Shown: positions 1-8,511, counted from the first letter of the stretch. The stretch: 64,000 nucleotides of DNA from Pseudomonas palleroniana (GCF_003031675.1 NZ_PYWX01000071.1:62001-126000), one strand, 5' to 3'. A program made the numbers and translations. The notes: generated by a model not told the origin, from the letters alone.

Positions 1-66
1 GCAGTTCTTTGCATCACGCTGCTATGCAAAGCGTCACGGGGGACGCTGGGCGGTATAGCTATCACC

Positions 67-276
67 ATGGCGCTGTACTTGTACCTTTTCGACATCTGGG
101 CTACGGAAGCCATGGCTTGGCTTTTTTACCTCTTCAGCTTTCCGGGCATCCTCATCGGAGCATTGCTCGCCATAGCGACATCGTCGAGAAAAGCATATGA
201 GGCGCCAATCGCTTTTGCTTGGGTGACGCTAGGCACAGCGCTTGGTCTGGTAGCCATTTGGCTTTGGGTTCGCTGA
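67..276 (+). CDS. small hypothetical membrane protein
   Basis: A 69-residue, very hydrophobic protein. Two or three membrane-spanning stretches can be seen, around residues 14-38 and 46-67, separated by a short charged piece (SSRKAYEAP). I do not recognise a family. The ribosome site is weak for both possible starts; the ATG at 112, preceded by CGGAAG, is an alternative that would give a 54-residue protein. It stands alone on the plus strand, facing the SnoaL-like gene. The coding call rests on the coherent membrane topology only. Confidence 0.4.
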   Translation: MALYLYLFDIWATEAMAWLFYLFSFPGILIGALLAIATSSRKAYEAPIAFAWVTLGTALGLVAIWLWVR

Positions 277-325
277 GATTTCGAAATACCAGACACAGAA
301 AGCCCAGCGTGGGGATGCCCTACGA

Positions 326-730
326 TCAGACGACGCTATCCAGTAGCGCCGTCCCATAAGAATTGTCCACTACGCATAGCCACTGTTCCGAGAATTGTCG
401 AAACACGTAGGTTGCCCTGCGCGAGATCTCGGTTTTCACACCGGCCTTATCCGTGGCCTGTAACAGGGTCTCCATGATAACGAGAGCGACGTCACCTCCC
501 TGTATAACCTGCATTTCCCCCTGCGTGACAACGATACTGTGATTGAAGTGCTCCGCAATGGCGACAAATGCTCGGCGGATGCTGTCTTTGCCTGTGACTG
601 TCAGCCCTGGTTTAACCACGAGACTTGCGTCATCCGCATAAAACTTCATCAGCTCTTCGAAGTCTTCGGCAGTGATGGCTCGATCAGCGGCTTCGATAGT
701 TTCCTTGAGAGTTCGGGTCAGTGCGTCCAT
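326..730 (-). CDS. SnoaL-like / nuclear transport factor 2-fold protein
   Basis: A 134-residue protein with the pattern of the NTF2-like alpha+beta barrel family. It has an N-terminal helix (ITAEDFEELMKFYADDASLV), a loop with PG.TVTGKDSIRRAF, and C-terminal strands ending WLCVVDNSYG. Members bind small hydrophobic ligands or act as isomerases or hydrolases; the substrate cannot be told from sequence. The reading frame is open 29 codons further upstream, but I choose the ATG at 730 because AGGAG sits 8 bases before it and the extra residues look non-coding. It is a single-gene unit behind a minus-strand terminator. Confidence 0.7.
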   Translation of the reverse strand: MDALTRTLKETIEAADRAITAEDFEELMKFYADDASLVVKPGLTVTGKDSIRRAFVAIAEHFNHSIVVTQGEMQVIQGGDVALVIMETLLQATDKAGVKTEISRRATYVFRQFSEQWLCVVDNSYGTALLDSVV

Positions 731-765
731 TCCTGTGCTCCTGAGTGAGCCTCGGAAGCAGGCAT

Positions 766-792
766 GAAAAACCCCGCATCTGAGGCGGGGTT
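766..792 (-). terminator. rho-independent terminator, minus strand
   Basis: A stem of about 7 bp (CCCCGC/GCGGGG extended by A/T pairs) with a 7-base loop is followed on the minus strand by a run of five T. It lies between the acetyltransferase gene and the SnoaL-like gene and would stop leftward transcription from 1624. The rest of the 731-1114 gap shows no gene or other signal. Confidence 0.6.
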
Positions 793-1114
793 CGGCAATC
801 GTGCGCAGTCCCACCACCTAGGTGAAGGTGGTAATAATTGGGTTGGCGCAACGGAAACGGTGTCTGTTCATGGCATGAATTTGCCGTGTAAGACCGAAAA
901 AATCAACCGATACGGCCTGATCGGAGTTTCCAAAGACTGGTAACGTCATTCACGGCGATAGGCATCAAGCTCTCGCCAGCAACCAAAGGCCTCACCCGAT
1001 AACTCTGATTATTGTGCGCCCGCGCTCGAAACCCATACAGTGCATGAAGTTGCAGCCTGGGCAATCAGCCAGTCATGCTCGCCTTTTGCGAAGGGTTGAA
1101 TCGCCCCGGATTCT

Positions 1115-1624
1115 CTAGACACCTTGCAGCGCTTTAAACACCAAACTCGGCGCTTTGCCAGGGACATCATCCAACCGCTCAAAGAGTTGCATCCCAATTT
1201 TCTCTAACACCCGGATAGACGCAAAATGATCTGGCCTGACTAGCCCGAAAACTTCGGGCAAACAAAGCTCTTCAAATGCATATTTCAATGAATCTCTTCC
1301 GAGTTGGGTTGCATAGCCCTTACCCCAGGCTTCGACAGCGAAGCGATAACCCAAGTTGACGCGCTGTTCAGCCAGGTAATCGTGGATGGAAATGCCACCA
1401 AACCCTATGACGTGCTCCGGCGCAGCAGCTCTTGCAATAGCCCAGGTACCGTACGAATGCTTGTCCCAATGCCTGATCCAGCGACTCAGTAAGTCCTGTG
1501 CTTCGACAAGGTCCTTCATTGGTCCCGCCGGGTTGAAAAGATGGGTTTGTGGGTCACCATAAATTGTGAAAAGCCGAGGTACATCAGAGGGTTGCGGCAC
1601 TCTATAAATCAGGCGGTCCATCAT
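1115..1624 (-). CDS. GNAT-family N-acetyltransferase
   Basis: A 169-residue acetyltransferase of the RimJ/RimL-like (Acetyltransf_3) type. The order fits the fold: N-terminal ligand region (VPRLFTIYGDPQTHLF), central strand with IGFGGISIHDY, the acetyl-CoA loop region (AVEAWGKGYATQLGRDSL), and the C-terminal helix with IRVLEKIGMQLFERLDD. It should transfer an acetyl group from acetyl-CoA to an amine; the acceptor is unknown. The start is the ATG at 1624, with GGAGAG seven bases upstream; a TTG five codons earlier overlaps that ribosome site and is unlikely. Confidence 0.85.
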   Translation of the reverse strand: MMDRLIYRVPQPSDVPRLFTIYGDPQTHLFNPAGPMKDLVEAQDLLSRWIRHWDKHSYGTWAIARAAAPEHVIGFGGISIHDYLAEQRVNLGYRFAVEAWGKGYATQLGRDSLKYAFEELCLPEVFGLVRPDHFASIRVLEKIGMQLFERLDDVPGKAPSLVFKALQGV

Positions 1625-1768
1625 GCTGAAACTCTCCAATACCGATCAAAATCTTCGCGACTTAAATTTTAAATAAGTCAGGTGGACACTAGAGCTACAT
1701 CCCAGCTGCCAAACCAGCGCGACAGCGCAACGCTATTTTAAAAATCCAGTTTCATCCTGAAATGACGA

Positions 1769-1840
1769 CTGTATCCCTTGCCTAGCCAGGCATCCAGCCC
1801 TATGAGGGGTAATGCAAAAAGCCCAGCGCGGGGCTGGCCT
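1769..1840 (-). repeat. terminator-bearing intergenic repeat, copy 1
   Basis: This block shares its left part (CTGTATCC ... GGGTAATGC) and the hairpin start AAAAAGCCCAGCGCG with the copy at 5030-5084. The inverted repeat AGCCCAGC/GCTGGCCT reads as a rho-independent terminator on the minus strand, placed 138 bp beyond the exported-protein gene at 1978-2775. The remainder of the 1625-1977 gap is featureless. Confidence 0.55.
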
Positions 1841-1977
1841 CTTTCACGATCGGTTTGATGGCAAACCAGCCTGGTTATCGGCGAAGGACAGCTGTCCCCC
1901 CCTGAAAGCTAACCAGAAAACCTGCAGTTGCATCTGTTTCAGGTGCTAGCGTTATTATGGGTGGGCCAAGACTGAGC

Positions 1978-2775
1978 TCAATGGCTTTTTCGATCCATGT
2001 GCTCGAACATGATATTGAGATTGACTGGATCGAGGCAGTCCGGCGCCTGATCTTTCACCTGCTTGAAATAGCTTCGTGCTGCCGAATTCTCGATATCACC
2101 CTTGAGCGCTAGCAGATAATAACCATCGGCACGAAACTGTTCCTGGCTCAGCAACACAGGGGTGTAGAGATCCCTCAGCGAGGTCAGCGGCTGCTGACGG
2201 TTGACCTGGGGTTCCTTCGACTCTTTGAAACAGTACGAATTTAACACTGGCAACGGGTAATGGTCGGAGTACGGATCTTGCCGCTCCAACGCCTTGAGTA
2301 GTTGTCCCCGAAGCCGCAGAAGTTCAGGGTCATTGAACTTGAAACGCTGATACGCTACGTCACAGTCGCGCAACTGCATTACCGCGCTGGCCAGCAGGCC
2401 TTGATCTGTGGCGCGCTGATACAGCGCACAGGCCTCTGTATGCTTCATTGCGTAGTCTTGGCCAATTGTCTTTCGGCCTTCTGTTAGGGTTGCCAGCAGG
2501 TAAGTGGCTACGCCATGACCCTCGCTGCTAGCTTTACGCAGTTCGCTCTCGAATGTCTCAGCTTTTTTAGCCGCTTCCTGGATTGCTTCAGTTAGCGCAC
2601 GTTTGTCGATTTTGCCCTGTTGCTCCTGCTCGACAATCAGATCCATCTGTCGCTTGTTGTCTTCAGCAATATGCAGCGCATGCTGAAAGGTTGCTTCAGT
2701 CTCAGCCGTCGGCGCGGCCTGTACAGCGGCGCATAAGGCAAGACTGAGCAACAGTGTTGAATGACACAGTTTCAA
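1978..2775 (-). CDS. exported hypothetical protein, Sel1-like character
   Basis: About 265 residues with a signal peptide (hydrophobic core LLLSLALCAAVQA, cleavage after AQA-like VQAAP). The mature part is helical and charged and includes AC.LYQRATDQGLLASAVM, which resembles a Sel1/TPR-type helix pair, so a periplasmic helical-repeat protein is likely. I do not recognise a named family. The start is a judgement: TTG at 2775 is preceded by AAGGAAG at good distance and gives a clean signal peptide, whereas the ATG at 2790 overlaps that ribosome site. Followed by the terminator repeat at 1769-1840. Confidence 0.6.
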   Translation of the reverse strand: MKLCHSTLLLSLALCAAVQAAPTAETEATFQHALHIAEDNKRQMDLIVEQEQQGKIDKRALTEAIQEAAKKAETFESELRKASSEGHGVATYLLATLTEGRKTIGQDYAMKHTEACALYQRATDQGLLASAVMQLRDCDVAYQRFKFNDPELLRLRGQLLKALERQDPYSDHYPLPVLNSYCFKESKEPQVNRQQPLTSLRDLYTPVLLSQEQFRADGYYLLALKGDIENSAARSYFKQVKDQAPDCLDPVNLNIMFEHMDRKSH

Positions 2776-2790
2776 TCGTACTTCCTTCAT

Positions 2791-3205
2791 GAATGTCCGG
2801 GCAGAATACGCAGACCGACCGGCCTTATCCTTCGGTTTGTGGAGCCTGTCAAGATGTCAGCGGGCAGTGGCATCTTGCGTTTTTATCTGGTCACTCGCAG
2901 CTCCAGAGCTAGTGTACTGGATCGTTGCAATGGACCACCTCCTGCGCCATTCCCGCATGACTCACCAACCGACCTCGAAGCCTCGCGTAGTGATAGTACG
3001 CCCTACTCCTTCGCCAGATGCAAAAAGCCCAGCGCGGGGCTGGGCTAGTTCAAAGACAGCTATCGGCCAGAGGAGGAAGCCCGGCCCACCACTTTTCCTC
3101 AGGCGAAGGCAGGCTAAAGAGGGTTTAAACTCGCTTCGCGGCACCCAAGCGTCAACATACGGAATCAGATTCGTGCAGATTCATATTATTTACATCCGAA
3201 CAGTC
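2791..3205. other. non-coding gap with a minus-strand terminator (3018-3047)
   Basis: No convincing gene is seen in these 415 bases. A perfect 8-bp inverted repeat (AGCCCAGC, loop GCGGG, GCTGGGCT) at about 3024-3044 is followed on the minus strand by TTTTTGC, so it is a rho-independent terminator. It is the third copy of the hairpin at 1769-1840 and 5030-5084, but lacks their shared left flank. No minus-strand gene ends close to it; the nearest is the DUF1176 gene ending at 3785. Confidence 0.5.
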
Positions 3206-3415
3206 ATGTTGCTCTCCAAGCATCCTTACCAATCATGGATAGAAATTCAAAATCAGTACCCTGACTACATGACTTCGCTCGGCCCGTGGGAAGAAGATGC
3301 AGTCATTGAATACCTTGCGGATGAATACCCAGAGCTTTTCCCGCATCCGCAAGAGCAAGTCAATGCGTTCATAGCGGATACTCAAGAGGCAAGAGTGCTT
3401 ACCTTTTCCACGTAA
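3206..3415 (+). CDS. small hypothetical acidic protein
   Basis: A 69-residue acidic protein, rich in aromatic residues and proline (HPYQSWIEIQ, YPDYMTSLGPWEED, YPELFPHPQEQ). It has no signal peptide or membrane span. The frame is open far upstream, but only this part looks like protein; the chosen ATG at 3206 has a poor ribosome site. I do not recognise the family. Base composition is more AT-rich than the core genes to the right, as expected for acquired DNA. Confidence 0.4.
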   Translation: MLLSKHPYQSWIEIQNQYPDYMTSLGPWEEDAVIEYLADEYPELFPHPQEQVNAFIADTQEARVLTFST

Positions 3416-3784
3416 ATCGTCTTAGCGACCATTCTCAGAAGCTCGCCCTCGACGTCCGCTTTGGGTCGTAGCTGCCTTTTGGTGGCAACTTTAGAGGTAA
3501 CCAAGCAAATATTGATCCTGCTCGATTGGTGAGACGTCTACATCGGCCTAAAGACGCCGCTCGACGAGAAGGTCAGGGAACGTGTGTACGACAGGGTTTG
3601 GAGCCCAGGGCCCGTTTCTGAGTGTAAGTGACAGCTCATGTTTACCTCGTGGCTATTATTAGCCCGTCCCCCCATGGTGTTGAGCACGCTTGTTCGCTTC
3701 CTGAATAATGCCCCTATATCTGGTAGCCGGAAGATATCGGCACATTCCCGCCAGGCCACCTCTTTTATGGGATATACGCCAGCA
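3416..3784. other. non-coding gap, nothing recognised
   Basis: About 370 bases between the small acidic protein and the 3' end of the DUF1176 gene. Short open frames are present on both strands, but none has a ribosome site together with plausible protein composition. I see no RNA gene or clear repeat. Confidence 0.4.
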
Positions 3785-4837
3785 TCACCGATTTCCCTGG
3801 CTACGCCACAGCACAGGCCAATAAGCCTGATCCAGCCCCATGCACGGGATCATTTCAGCCGCATGCGTGAGCGTGAAACCGTTACCGTCGTAACGCCAGC
3901 GCAGCGTAGTCCCACAACCGCCCATCCTCATCGCCCTTTCCTGACTGCCAAGTTCACCCGTGGCCGGATCAAACTCTACGAAGCCCTGGGGTTCTCGTTC
4001 CGGCAGGTTGGGCACTTCGGCGATCAGCGCTGCACGCGCCTGCTCTGGGTGGTCCAAGGGTGCTTGGTAAATGCTGTAGAAGCAGTTGTAGCCCCCGCAG
4101 CCGGTTTCAATGATCACTAGTGCTTGATCTGAACTCAAGGCGTAGGCGTTGGCTTTTGGCGAGATGTCTTCATTCAGATCTTCTTGCCAGTCCTTGCGCG
4201 TGGCAATCACCACCGCATCCGCGATCTGTTTTGCATTGTCAGCAGTCAGCGCGGCAGGTGCCTGCCAAATTGGCGCTATCGGAGCGGCAGGGGCTGGCGG
4301 CACGCTGCTGGCGGGCGTCGGCCCCTTGGAGATCAATGCGTCCTGCGTGCCCACCCGGCCTTGAACCGAGTCCATCAGCAACAGCGCCGCACTCATCCCG
4401 CTTAGCGATGCGTACGATTTGCCATCCTTTACCGGCAGCACCAGGTAGTTCCCGTTGCGCAACTCTGTGAACAGGGCTTGGGCTGATGCACCATTTAGCG
4501 CAAAGACTTCCGGGGTATCGCCTTCTTTCAGTTCGCCAGGCTCAAATTGAGACTTCAGCGGTTTGTCATCAAGTGTTGGCTGGCCACGCGTTTCTGTATA
4601 GCTGAACACCCCAACATGCAAGGCGCCTTGCGGGCCAGCTTCACGTGTGACTCGTATGCTGAACGTTGAAAAATCAGTGTCATCGCGCTCCTGCACGGCA
4701 CTGATGGCCGTGCATGTTCGTGTGTTATCACAGCCGATAATCCAGTCCTTGATGTCGCGCGCCAACGGGACTTTCTCGGCAGCATGAACACAGCCAATGC
4801 CTGCCACCAAAAGGAATATGAAAATGCTTCGTATCAT
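3785..4837 (-). CDS. DUF1176 domain-containing exported protein
   Basis: About 350 residues: a signal peptide (IRSIFIFLLVAGIGCVHAAEK), then the family hallmark KDWIIGCDNTRTCTAIS with its paired cysteines, a Pro/Ala-rich linker near residues 180-205 and a second conserved half (YALSSDQALVIIETGCGGYN, CGTTLRWRYDGNGFTLT, ending MPCMG-like). Proteins with DUF1176 are periplasmic and of unknown function; the conserved cysteines suggest disulfides. The start is taken at the ATG at 4837; an ATG seven codons upstream is possible but would lengthen the signal peptide with charged residues. Confidence 0.8.
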   Translation of the reverse strand: MIRSIFIFLLVAGIGCVHAAEKVPLARDIKDWIIGCDNTRTCTAISAVQERDDTDFSTFSIRVTREAGPQGALHVGVFSYTETRGQPTLDDKPLKSQFEPGELKEGDTPEVFALNGASAQALFTELRNGNYLVLPVKDGKSYASLSGMSAALLLMDSVQGRVGTQDALISKGPTPASSVPPAPAAPIAPIWQAPAALTADNAKQIADAVVIATRKDWQEDLNEDISPKANAYALSSDQALVIIETGCGGYNCFYSIYQAPLDHPEQARAALIAEVPNLPEREPQGFVEFDPATGELGSQERAMRMGGCGTTLRWRYDGNGFTLTHAAEMIPCMGLDQAYWPVLWRSQGNR

Positions 4838-5029
4838 TAGACAGACGCCTTTATACAAGTAAGCGCCTATTAAGACAGAGTTTTTTGCTGATACCTATTG
4901 AATGGCCGTCAGTCACAATAAAATCGCCGTATTCAACAATCGACACTGCATGCGGCAGCATGCAAACGGGGGAGATTCAAACAATAGTGAGTGTCCGCTT
5001 AGGGCTGACGGCGAACACACACCGCGTTT

Positions 5030-5084
5030 CTGTATCCTGTCCTGGCATTCAGCCCAGTGCGGGTAATGCAAAAAGCCCAGCGCG
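5030..5084 (-). repeat. terminator-bearing intergenic repeat, copy 2, truncated
   Basis: The same left flank and hairpin start as the copy at 1769-1840, but the right arm of the hairpin is missing. After AAAAAGCCCAGCGCG the sequence runs straight into the stop codon region of the histidine kinase gene at 5090. It therefore looks like a recombination joint rather than a working terminator. Confidence 0.5.
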
Positions 5085-5089
5085 TTAGA

Positions 5090-6082
5090 TTACGCTTTAC
5101 CTAACGGAATCTTCAGTGAAACGTGCAAACCCGCTGGGTCCCAATTTCGTGCGATAGCACCGCCAGTCGACTCTGCCAATCGATCAATCATATGCGTACC
5201 AAACCCTTGCTTGGTCGGAATTGTTACAGCAGGGCCGCCGATCTCGCGCCACTCGATTGTTAGGCACTTTTCTTTAGTAAACCAGCAAACATGAACCTCT
5301 CCGTCAGCGCTGCTCAAAGAGCCATGTTTCACAGAGTTGGTTGCCAGCTCATGAAGGAATAGTGCGAGAGTCTGACAGAGTTCCTGAGGAACTTGCTGTT
5401 GCGGGCCTATAAACCTGCATTGCGAACCAAACGGGTTCAAGACTGACCCCGTGAACGCTTTCATATCAGAGTTCGACATTTCCGGGCCAGCCAACACAGA
5501 CTCATAAGCGCGAGCTAATGCTCCCAGTTTATCGGTAAGAATTTTAGCCAACCCACCATCCCCACCGACGGACCGTGCTTCCCTATCGGACATCCTCACA
5601 ACTGCGTTTACAACCGAGAAAAGATTTTTAATCCGATGAAGCATCTCGCCCGAAAGAAGTTGCTCTCGTTTGAGAGATCTATCTAGGTCTCGCCGCAACA
5701 ACGTCTGTTCCGTAATATCCCGAGAAACGCATACGATCGAGCTCACTTTCCCCGTCTGATCAGCTGCGGGAGTTAATAAGTTATCCCAGTAAGTAACTTT
5801 TCCGGAGCACTCACTATACCCTGCAAAACGAGCGGTATTTCCACTTAGAGCTTGAGCTAAAGCTTCGGTGGCAGCGTCATGAACTGATGTGGGTAGAAGG
5901 GCCACCCAAGAACTTCCTTTAACCTGAGACTTTGTCACTCCCAACGCCAGACACCCAGCGTTACTCATAGCCAATAGCGTTCCGTTCAGATCGAGAATTT
6001 TAATGCAGTCAGGAGTCGCATCGAGCATTGCACTCTGAAGATCGGGGTGGGCGACAGGAATATCATCATCATGTTTATGCAT
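5090..6082 (-). CDS. PAS domain HWE-family sensor histidine kinase
   Basis: A 330-residue soluble kinase. A PAS domain covers roughly residues 18-128 (LDATPDCIKILDLNGTLLAMS ... VCVSRDITEQ). It is followed by the HWE/HisKA_2 phosphoacceptor helix with His149 (EMLHRIKNLFSVVNAV), the N-box HELATNSVKHGSLS near residues 244-257 and the WxE motif at Trp278-Glu280 (IEWREIGGP). These are the marks of the HWE family, common in light- or stress-sensing kinases. There is no conserved LOV cysteine motif in the PAS, so a photoreceptor role is not supported. No response regulator gene is adjacent, so it is an orphan here. Confidence 0.88.
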   Translation of the reverse strand: MHKHDDDIPVAHPDLQSAMLDATPDCIKILDLNGTLLAMSNAGCLALGVTKSQVKGSSWVALLPTSVHDAATEALAQALSGNTARFAGYSECSGKVTYWDNLLTPAADQTGKVSSIVCVSRDITEQTLLRRDLDRSLKREQLLSGEMLHRIKNLFSVVNAVVRMSDREARSVGGDGGLAKILTDKLGALARAYESVLAGPEMSNSDMKAFTGSVLNPFGSQCRFIGPQQQVPQELCQTLALFLHELATNSVKHGSLSSADGEVHVCWFTKEKCLTIEWREIGGPAVTIPTKQGFGTHMIDRLAESTGGAIARNWDPAGLHVSLKIPLGKA

Positions 6083-6310
6083 CGTTTTCCAGCTTAGCCC
6101 CTAACCGTTGAGTCCAAGACTAGAGGAATTGAGAGGGTACTACAATCGTAAGGTCTGTTTACCCATCCAGTGTGGATGGAAAGCCAGTAACCCTGCAACC
6201 ACCCCGGGTAGTAGCCTTCTGCCACGCGCAAGGATTTCCCAGTCCTACGCCTGCAAACCCAAGGACGGGGATAGCGCCAATATCGGCGCGTTTATGACCA
6301 GGAGGTCAAT

Positions 6311-6574
6311 GTGACTCAACAATCTGTAACCCAAATCGATGACGCTGTTATGCAGCTTACCAACGGATTACTCGCGCTGACTCACGTCCTTGCTCAAGTA
6401 AACCCTGACCTAACTAAGGGTTTTCTGGGCATGGCAATGCACGGGTCCGTGCAAGCAGGAAATGGTGACAGCATACTCAAGGCAATTTGGGAAAAAGCGT
6501 TCCCCGGCGCACTACTACCTGTCGCTTTATCTCCGAAAGAATTCACTAAGCGATTCGGGGGCTCGAACTCTTAA
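6311..6574 (+). CDS. hypothetical protein
   Basis: An 87-residue protein starting with GTG, chosen because GGAGGT lies four bases upstream; the overlapping ATG at 6309 is out of frame and hits a stop at once. The N-terminal half is a likely amphipathic helix (IDDAVMQLTNGLLALTHVLAQV) and the C-terminus is basic (LSPKEFTKRFGG). I do not recognise a family. It is divergent from the kinase and opens the prophage-like segment. Confidence 0.5.
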   Translation: MTQQSVTQIDDAVMQLTNGLLALTHVLAQVNPDLTKGFLGMAMHGSVQAGNGDSILKAIWEKAFPGALLPVALSPKEFTKRFGGSNS

Positions 6575-6717
6575 AATCAACTGATACGGCGGCGTCTTTA
6601 ACAGCCGATGGGTTGATGAGGATGCTGCCGTCAGGTGCAATCATCCACAAGGGCTTCACACCCAACCCGGAGATCAGCACCGGGCATCTGCATCACCAAC
6701 CCCAACCGGAGATCACC

Positions 6718-6861
6718 ATGCTCCAACTGTTCCTGATCGGCGCAGCGCTCAGCCATGCGCGGTCAGAACCGCCACCTGATGACGGCCTGCCAACCGGTCC
6801 ATCGCGCTTCCATCGTGAGCGCTGGCGTTCTCGACAGGGGCTCTCGGCGTTCTGGCGCTGA
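6718..6861 (+). CDS. short phage-like ORF, possibly a remnant
   Basis: A 47-codon frame starting MLQLFLIGAALSHA behind a good ribosome site (GGAGATCACC before ATG). The hydrophobic start followed by charged, Arg-rich sequence suggests a decayed small membrane protein. A plus-strand terminator follows at 6906-6938. Could also be chance. Confidence 0.3.
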   Translation: MLQLFLIGAALSHARSEPPPDDGLPTGPSRFHRERWRSRQGLSAFWR

Positions 6862-6905
6862 TGGCCCCGCCAAAAATCCTCGACTCAGAGCAATAACTGC
6901 ATCGG

Positions 6906-6938
6906 TGAAAGCCCCGAACGTCCAACGGGGCTTTCTTT
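6906..6938 (+). terminator. rho-independent terminator, plus strand
   Basis: An 8-bp stem AAAGCCCC/GGGGCTTT with an 11-base loop is followed by TCTTTAT. It closes the short plus-strand transcript from 6311 and separates it from the HNH remnant. Confidence 0.6.
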
Positions 6939-6966
6939 ATTGCGACCTAGCAGATTGGAGGTGTGG

Positions 6967-7499
6967 ATGAATACCAGCAGCTCCTACGTTGTTTGCTTGC
7001 TCGATTACGATCCTGCCAGCGGTGCCATGTACTGGAAGACCAGGCAGTCCCATCAGGTTAACTGCCTGAAATTCTTGATCTTCGGAACAGAAAGTACGCT
7101 GGCAAACGAGCTGGATCGTCGAACAGCGACGGTTACGAGGTGATACGAGTGGGCGAAAATCAGTTCCGTACCAACCGGCTAGCTTGGAAGATGCTCCACG
7201 GGCCTATCCCAGATGGAATGCAGATTGACCACATAAATGGCGATCGCCGGGATAATCGCGCCGCCAACCTGCGTGCCGTAACAATTACCGAGAACAACCG
7301 GAACATGAGGCTTTCGCACGCAGCATTAAAGATATGCCAGGAGCGTTACGACGCTCAGTTGCCTCCAAAGATCAGCGAGGCAGACGCGGAACAGGAGTGG
7401 TGGAGCATTCGGCGGAACAACTGGTGTGCGGGATGGATATCAGGTGGAAGCGCAGGTACCCACATTCATCGGGTGCCGAGAAGTCATCGCCACTTTTAG
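6967..7499 (+). pseudogene. frameshifted phage-type HNH endonuclease
   Basis: The first part (from the ATG at 6967, ribosome site GGAGGTG) reads YVVCLLDYDPASGAMYWKTR, the usual N-terminus of phage HNH_3 nucleases. The second part carries the nuclease core, RLAWKMLHGPIPDGMQIDHI followed by NGDRRDNRAANLRAVT. The two are in different frames. Translating the bases just before 7140 in the second frame gives AGKRAGSSNSDGYEVIRVG, the expected bridge, so a one-base indel at about 7080-7095 broke the gene. The 3' end past about 7430 also looks scrambled, suggesting a second lesion. Such nucleases are common in phage genomes. Confidence 0.7.
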
Positions 7500-7627
7500 A
7501 AATTAAGCGCCACGGTTATGAGATATCCGAAAGCGTGGCGCGCAAATTACGGCAAACAGGTTTCGGTGAATCGCTCCAGATGAACGCCGAAGACGAGTGA
7601 ACCAATAGACAAAATTTTGATTATAAA

Positions 7628-7834
7628 TTACTTACTGGGCTCGAATTTCGCGAACATCATGCCGAAGACAAAACCTCCGACGATGGCCAGATAGACCGAC
7701 TTGTAGCCTGCGACGTTATAGGCCAGCCAGTAGTTGACCGCAGTGATTACGGCGAAAACCAAGAAGAACTGCTTACGAGAAAAACGGCTGAGAAAACGAT
7801 TTACTGACGCGTTTATTGCGTTGAGCTTGTTCAT
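7628..7834 (-). CDS. small hypothetical inner-membrane protein
   Basis: A 68-residue protein with a basic N-terminus (VNRFLSRFSRKQ) and two membrane spans (about residues 23-40 and 46-62, with a GGFVFGMMF motif). The pattern suggests a cytoplasmic N-terminus and a helical hairpin in the inner membrane. The ribosome site (GGATGAAGCGGA) is moderate. The family is not recognised; it sits between two phage-like pseudogenes and its DNA is AT-rich. Confidence 0.5.
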   Translation of the reverse strand: MNKLNAINASVNRFLSRFSRKQFFLVFAVITAVNYWLAYNVAGYKSVYLAIVGGFVFGMMFAKFEPSK

Positions 7835-7938
7835 TCCGCTTCATCCTTGATAGACCGTCATAACTTTAACTTAAACCCCTGTTGCCCACCATGCTGCATC
7901 CGTTAACCGGGGGGCGGCGCTTACCTGAGGTAAACGCA

Positions 7939-8511
7939 ATGCCCATTCGCCACAGTGTCATCCACAAGATCGACAAAAAACCCGACGGCAGCCCGGCCAT
8001 TCTGTTCCTGGGCGCATCCGAGCAAGTCGAAAGCCAGGCCCGCGAAGACCTTATGAGCCAGCTCAACGAAAGCTACAACGCCACCGCCGGCAAGGGCTGG
8101 GGGTTCTTCCATCAAGAATCAGGTGCCTACCCATTCAGCGGCTGGCTCGGCAAGTACCTGGCCGGCGTTACCTACTTCCTGACGTTCAGCACCACTGCCG
8201 TCGAACACCTGACCAAACTAATGGAAGAGTCGAACCTCACCACCGGTGGGCACACCCTCTTCTGCCACTACTAGCAAGGCATGACTGATTACCTGGTGAT
8301 CGCCCTGGTGCAGGAAACCGAAGCGGTCACCATGACCGAAGAGCTCGCACTGATGACGGTGAAGCGCCTCGACCTGGACCTCATCCGCCTTGCCGCACGC
8401 ATCAACATCAGCGAATGGCAGACCAACCGCCAGTCGAAGCAGTACATCTCGTACCTGAAGGGTAAGCAGGGACGCAAGCTCAACGATTATTTCCGCGATT
8501 TCATTGGCTGT
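7939..8511 (+). pseudogene. YejK/NdpA-like nucleoid-associated protein, amber-interrupted and 3'-truncated
   Basis: The frame starts MPIRHSVIHKIDKKPDGSPA behind GAGGT and follows the NdpA (37-kDa nucleoid-associated) family through YPFSGWLGKYL and LMEESNLTTGGHTLFCHY. A TAG at 8272-8274 interrupts it. The same frame then continues QGMTDYLVIAL ... RINISEWQTNRQSKQYISYL and KGKQGRKLNDYFRDFIGC, where family homology stops at about 8511. The family normally has H-Y-Q-Q-G-M here, so a single CAG-to-TAG change explains the stop. About 190 of the roughly 335 expected residues remain. Intact members bind DNA; this copy is very probably dead. Confidence 0.75.

Noticed and set aside
1..6100. Array of integron gene cassettes
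   Set aside because: Single small genes in one orientation with repeated spacers suggested a chromosomal integron, but the spacers lack attC-type GTTRRRY/RYYYAAC ends and spacing is irregular.
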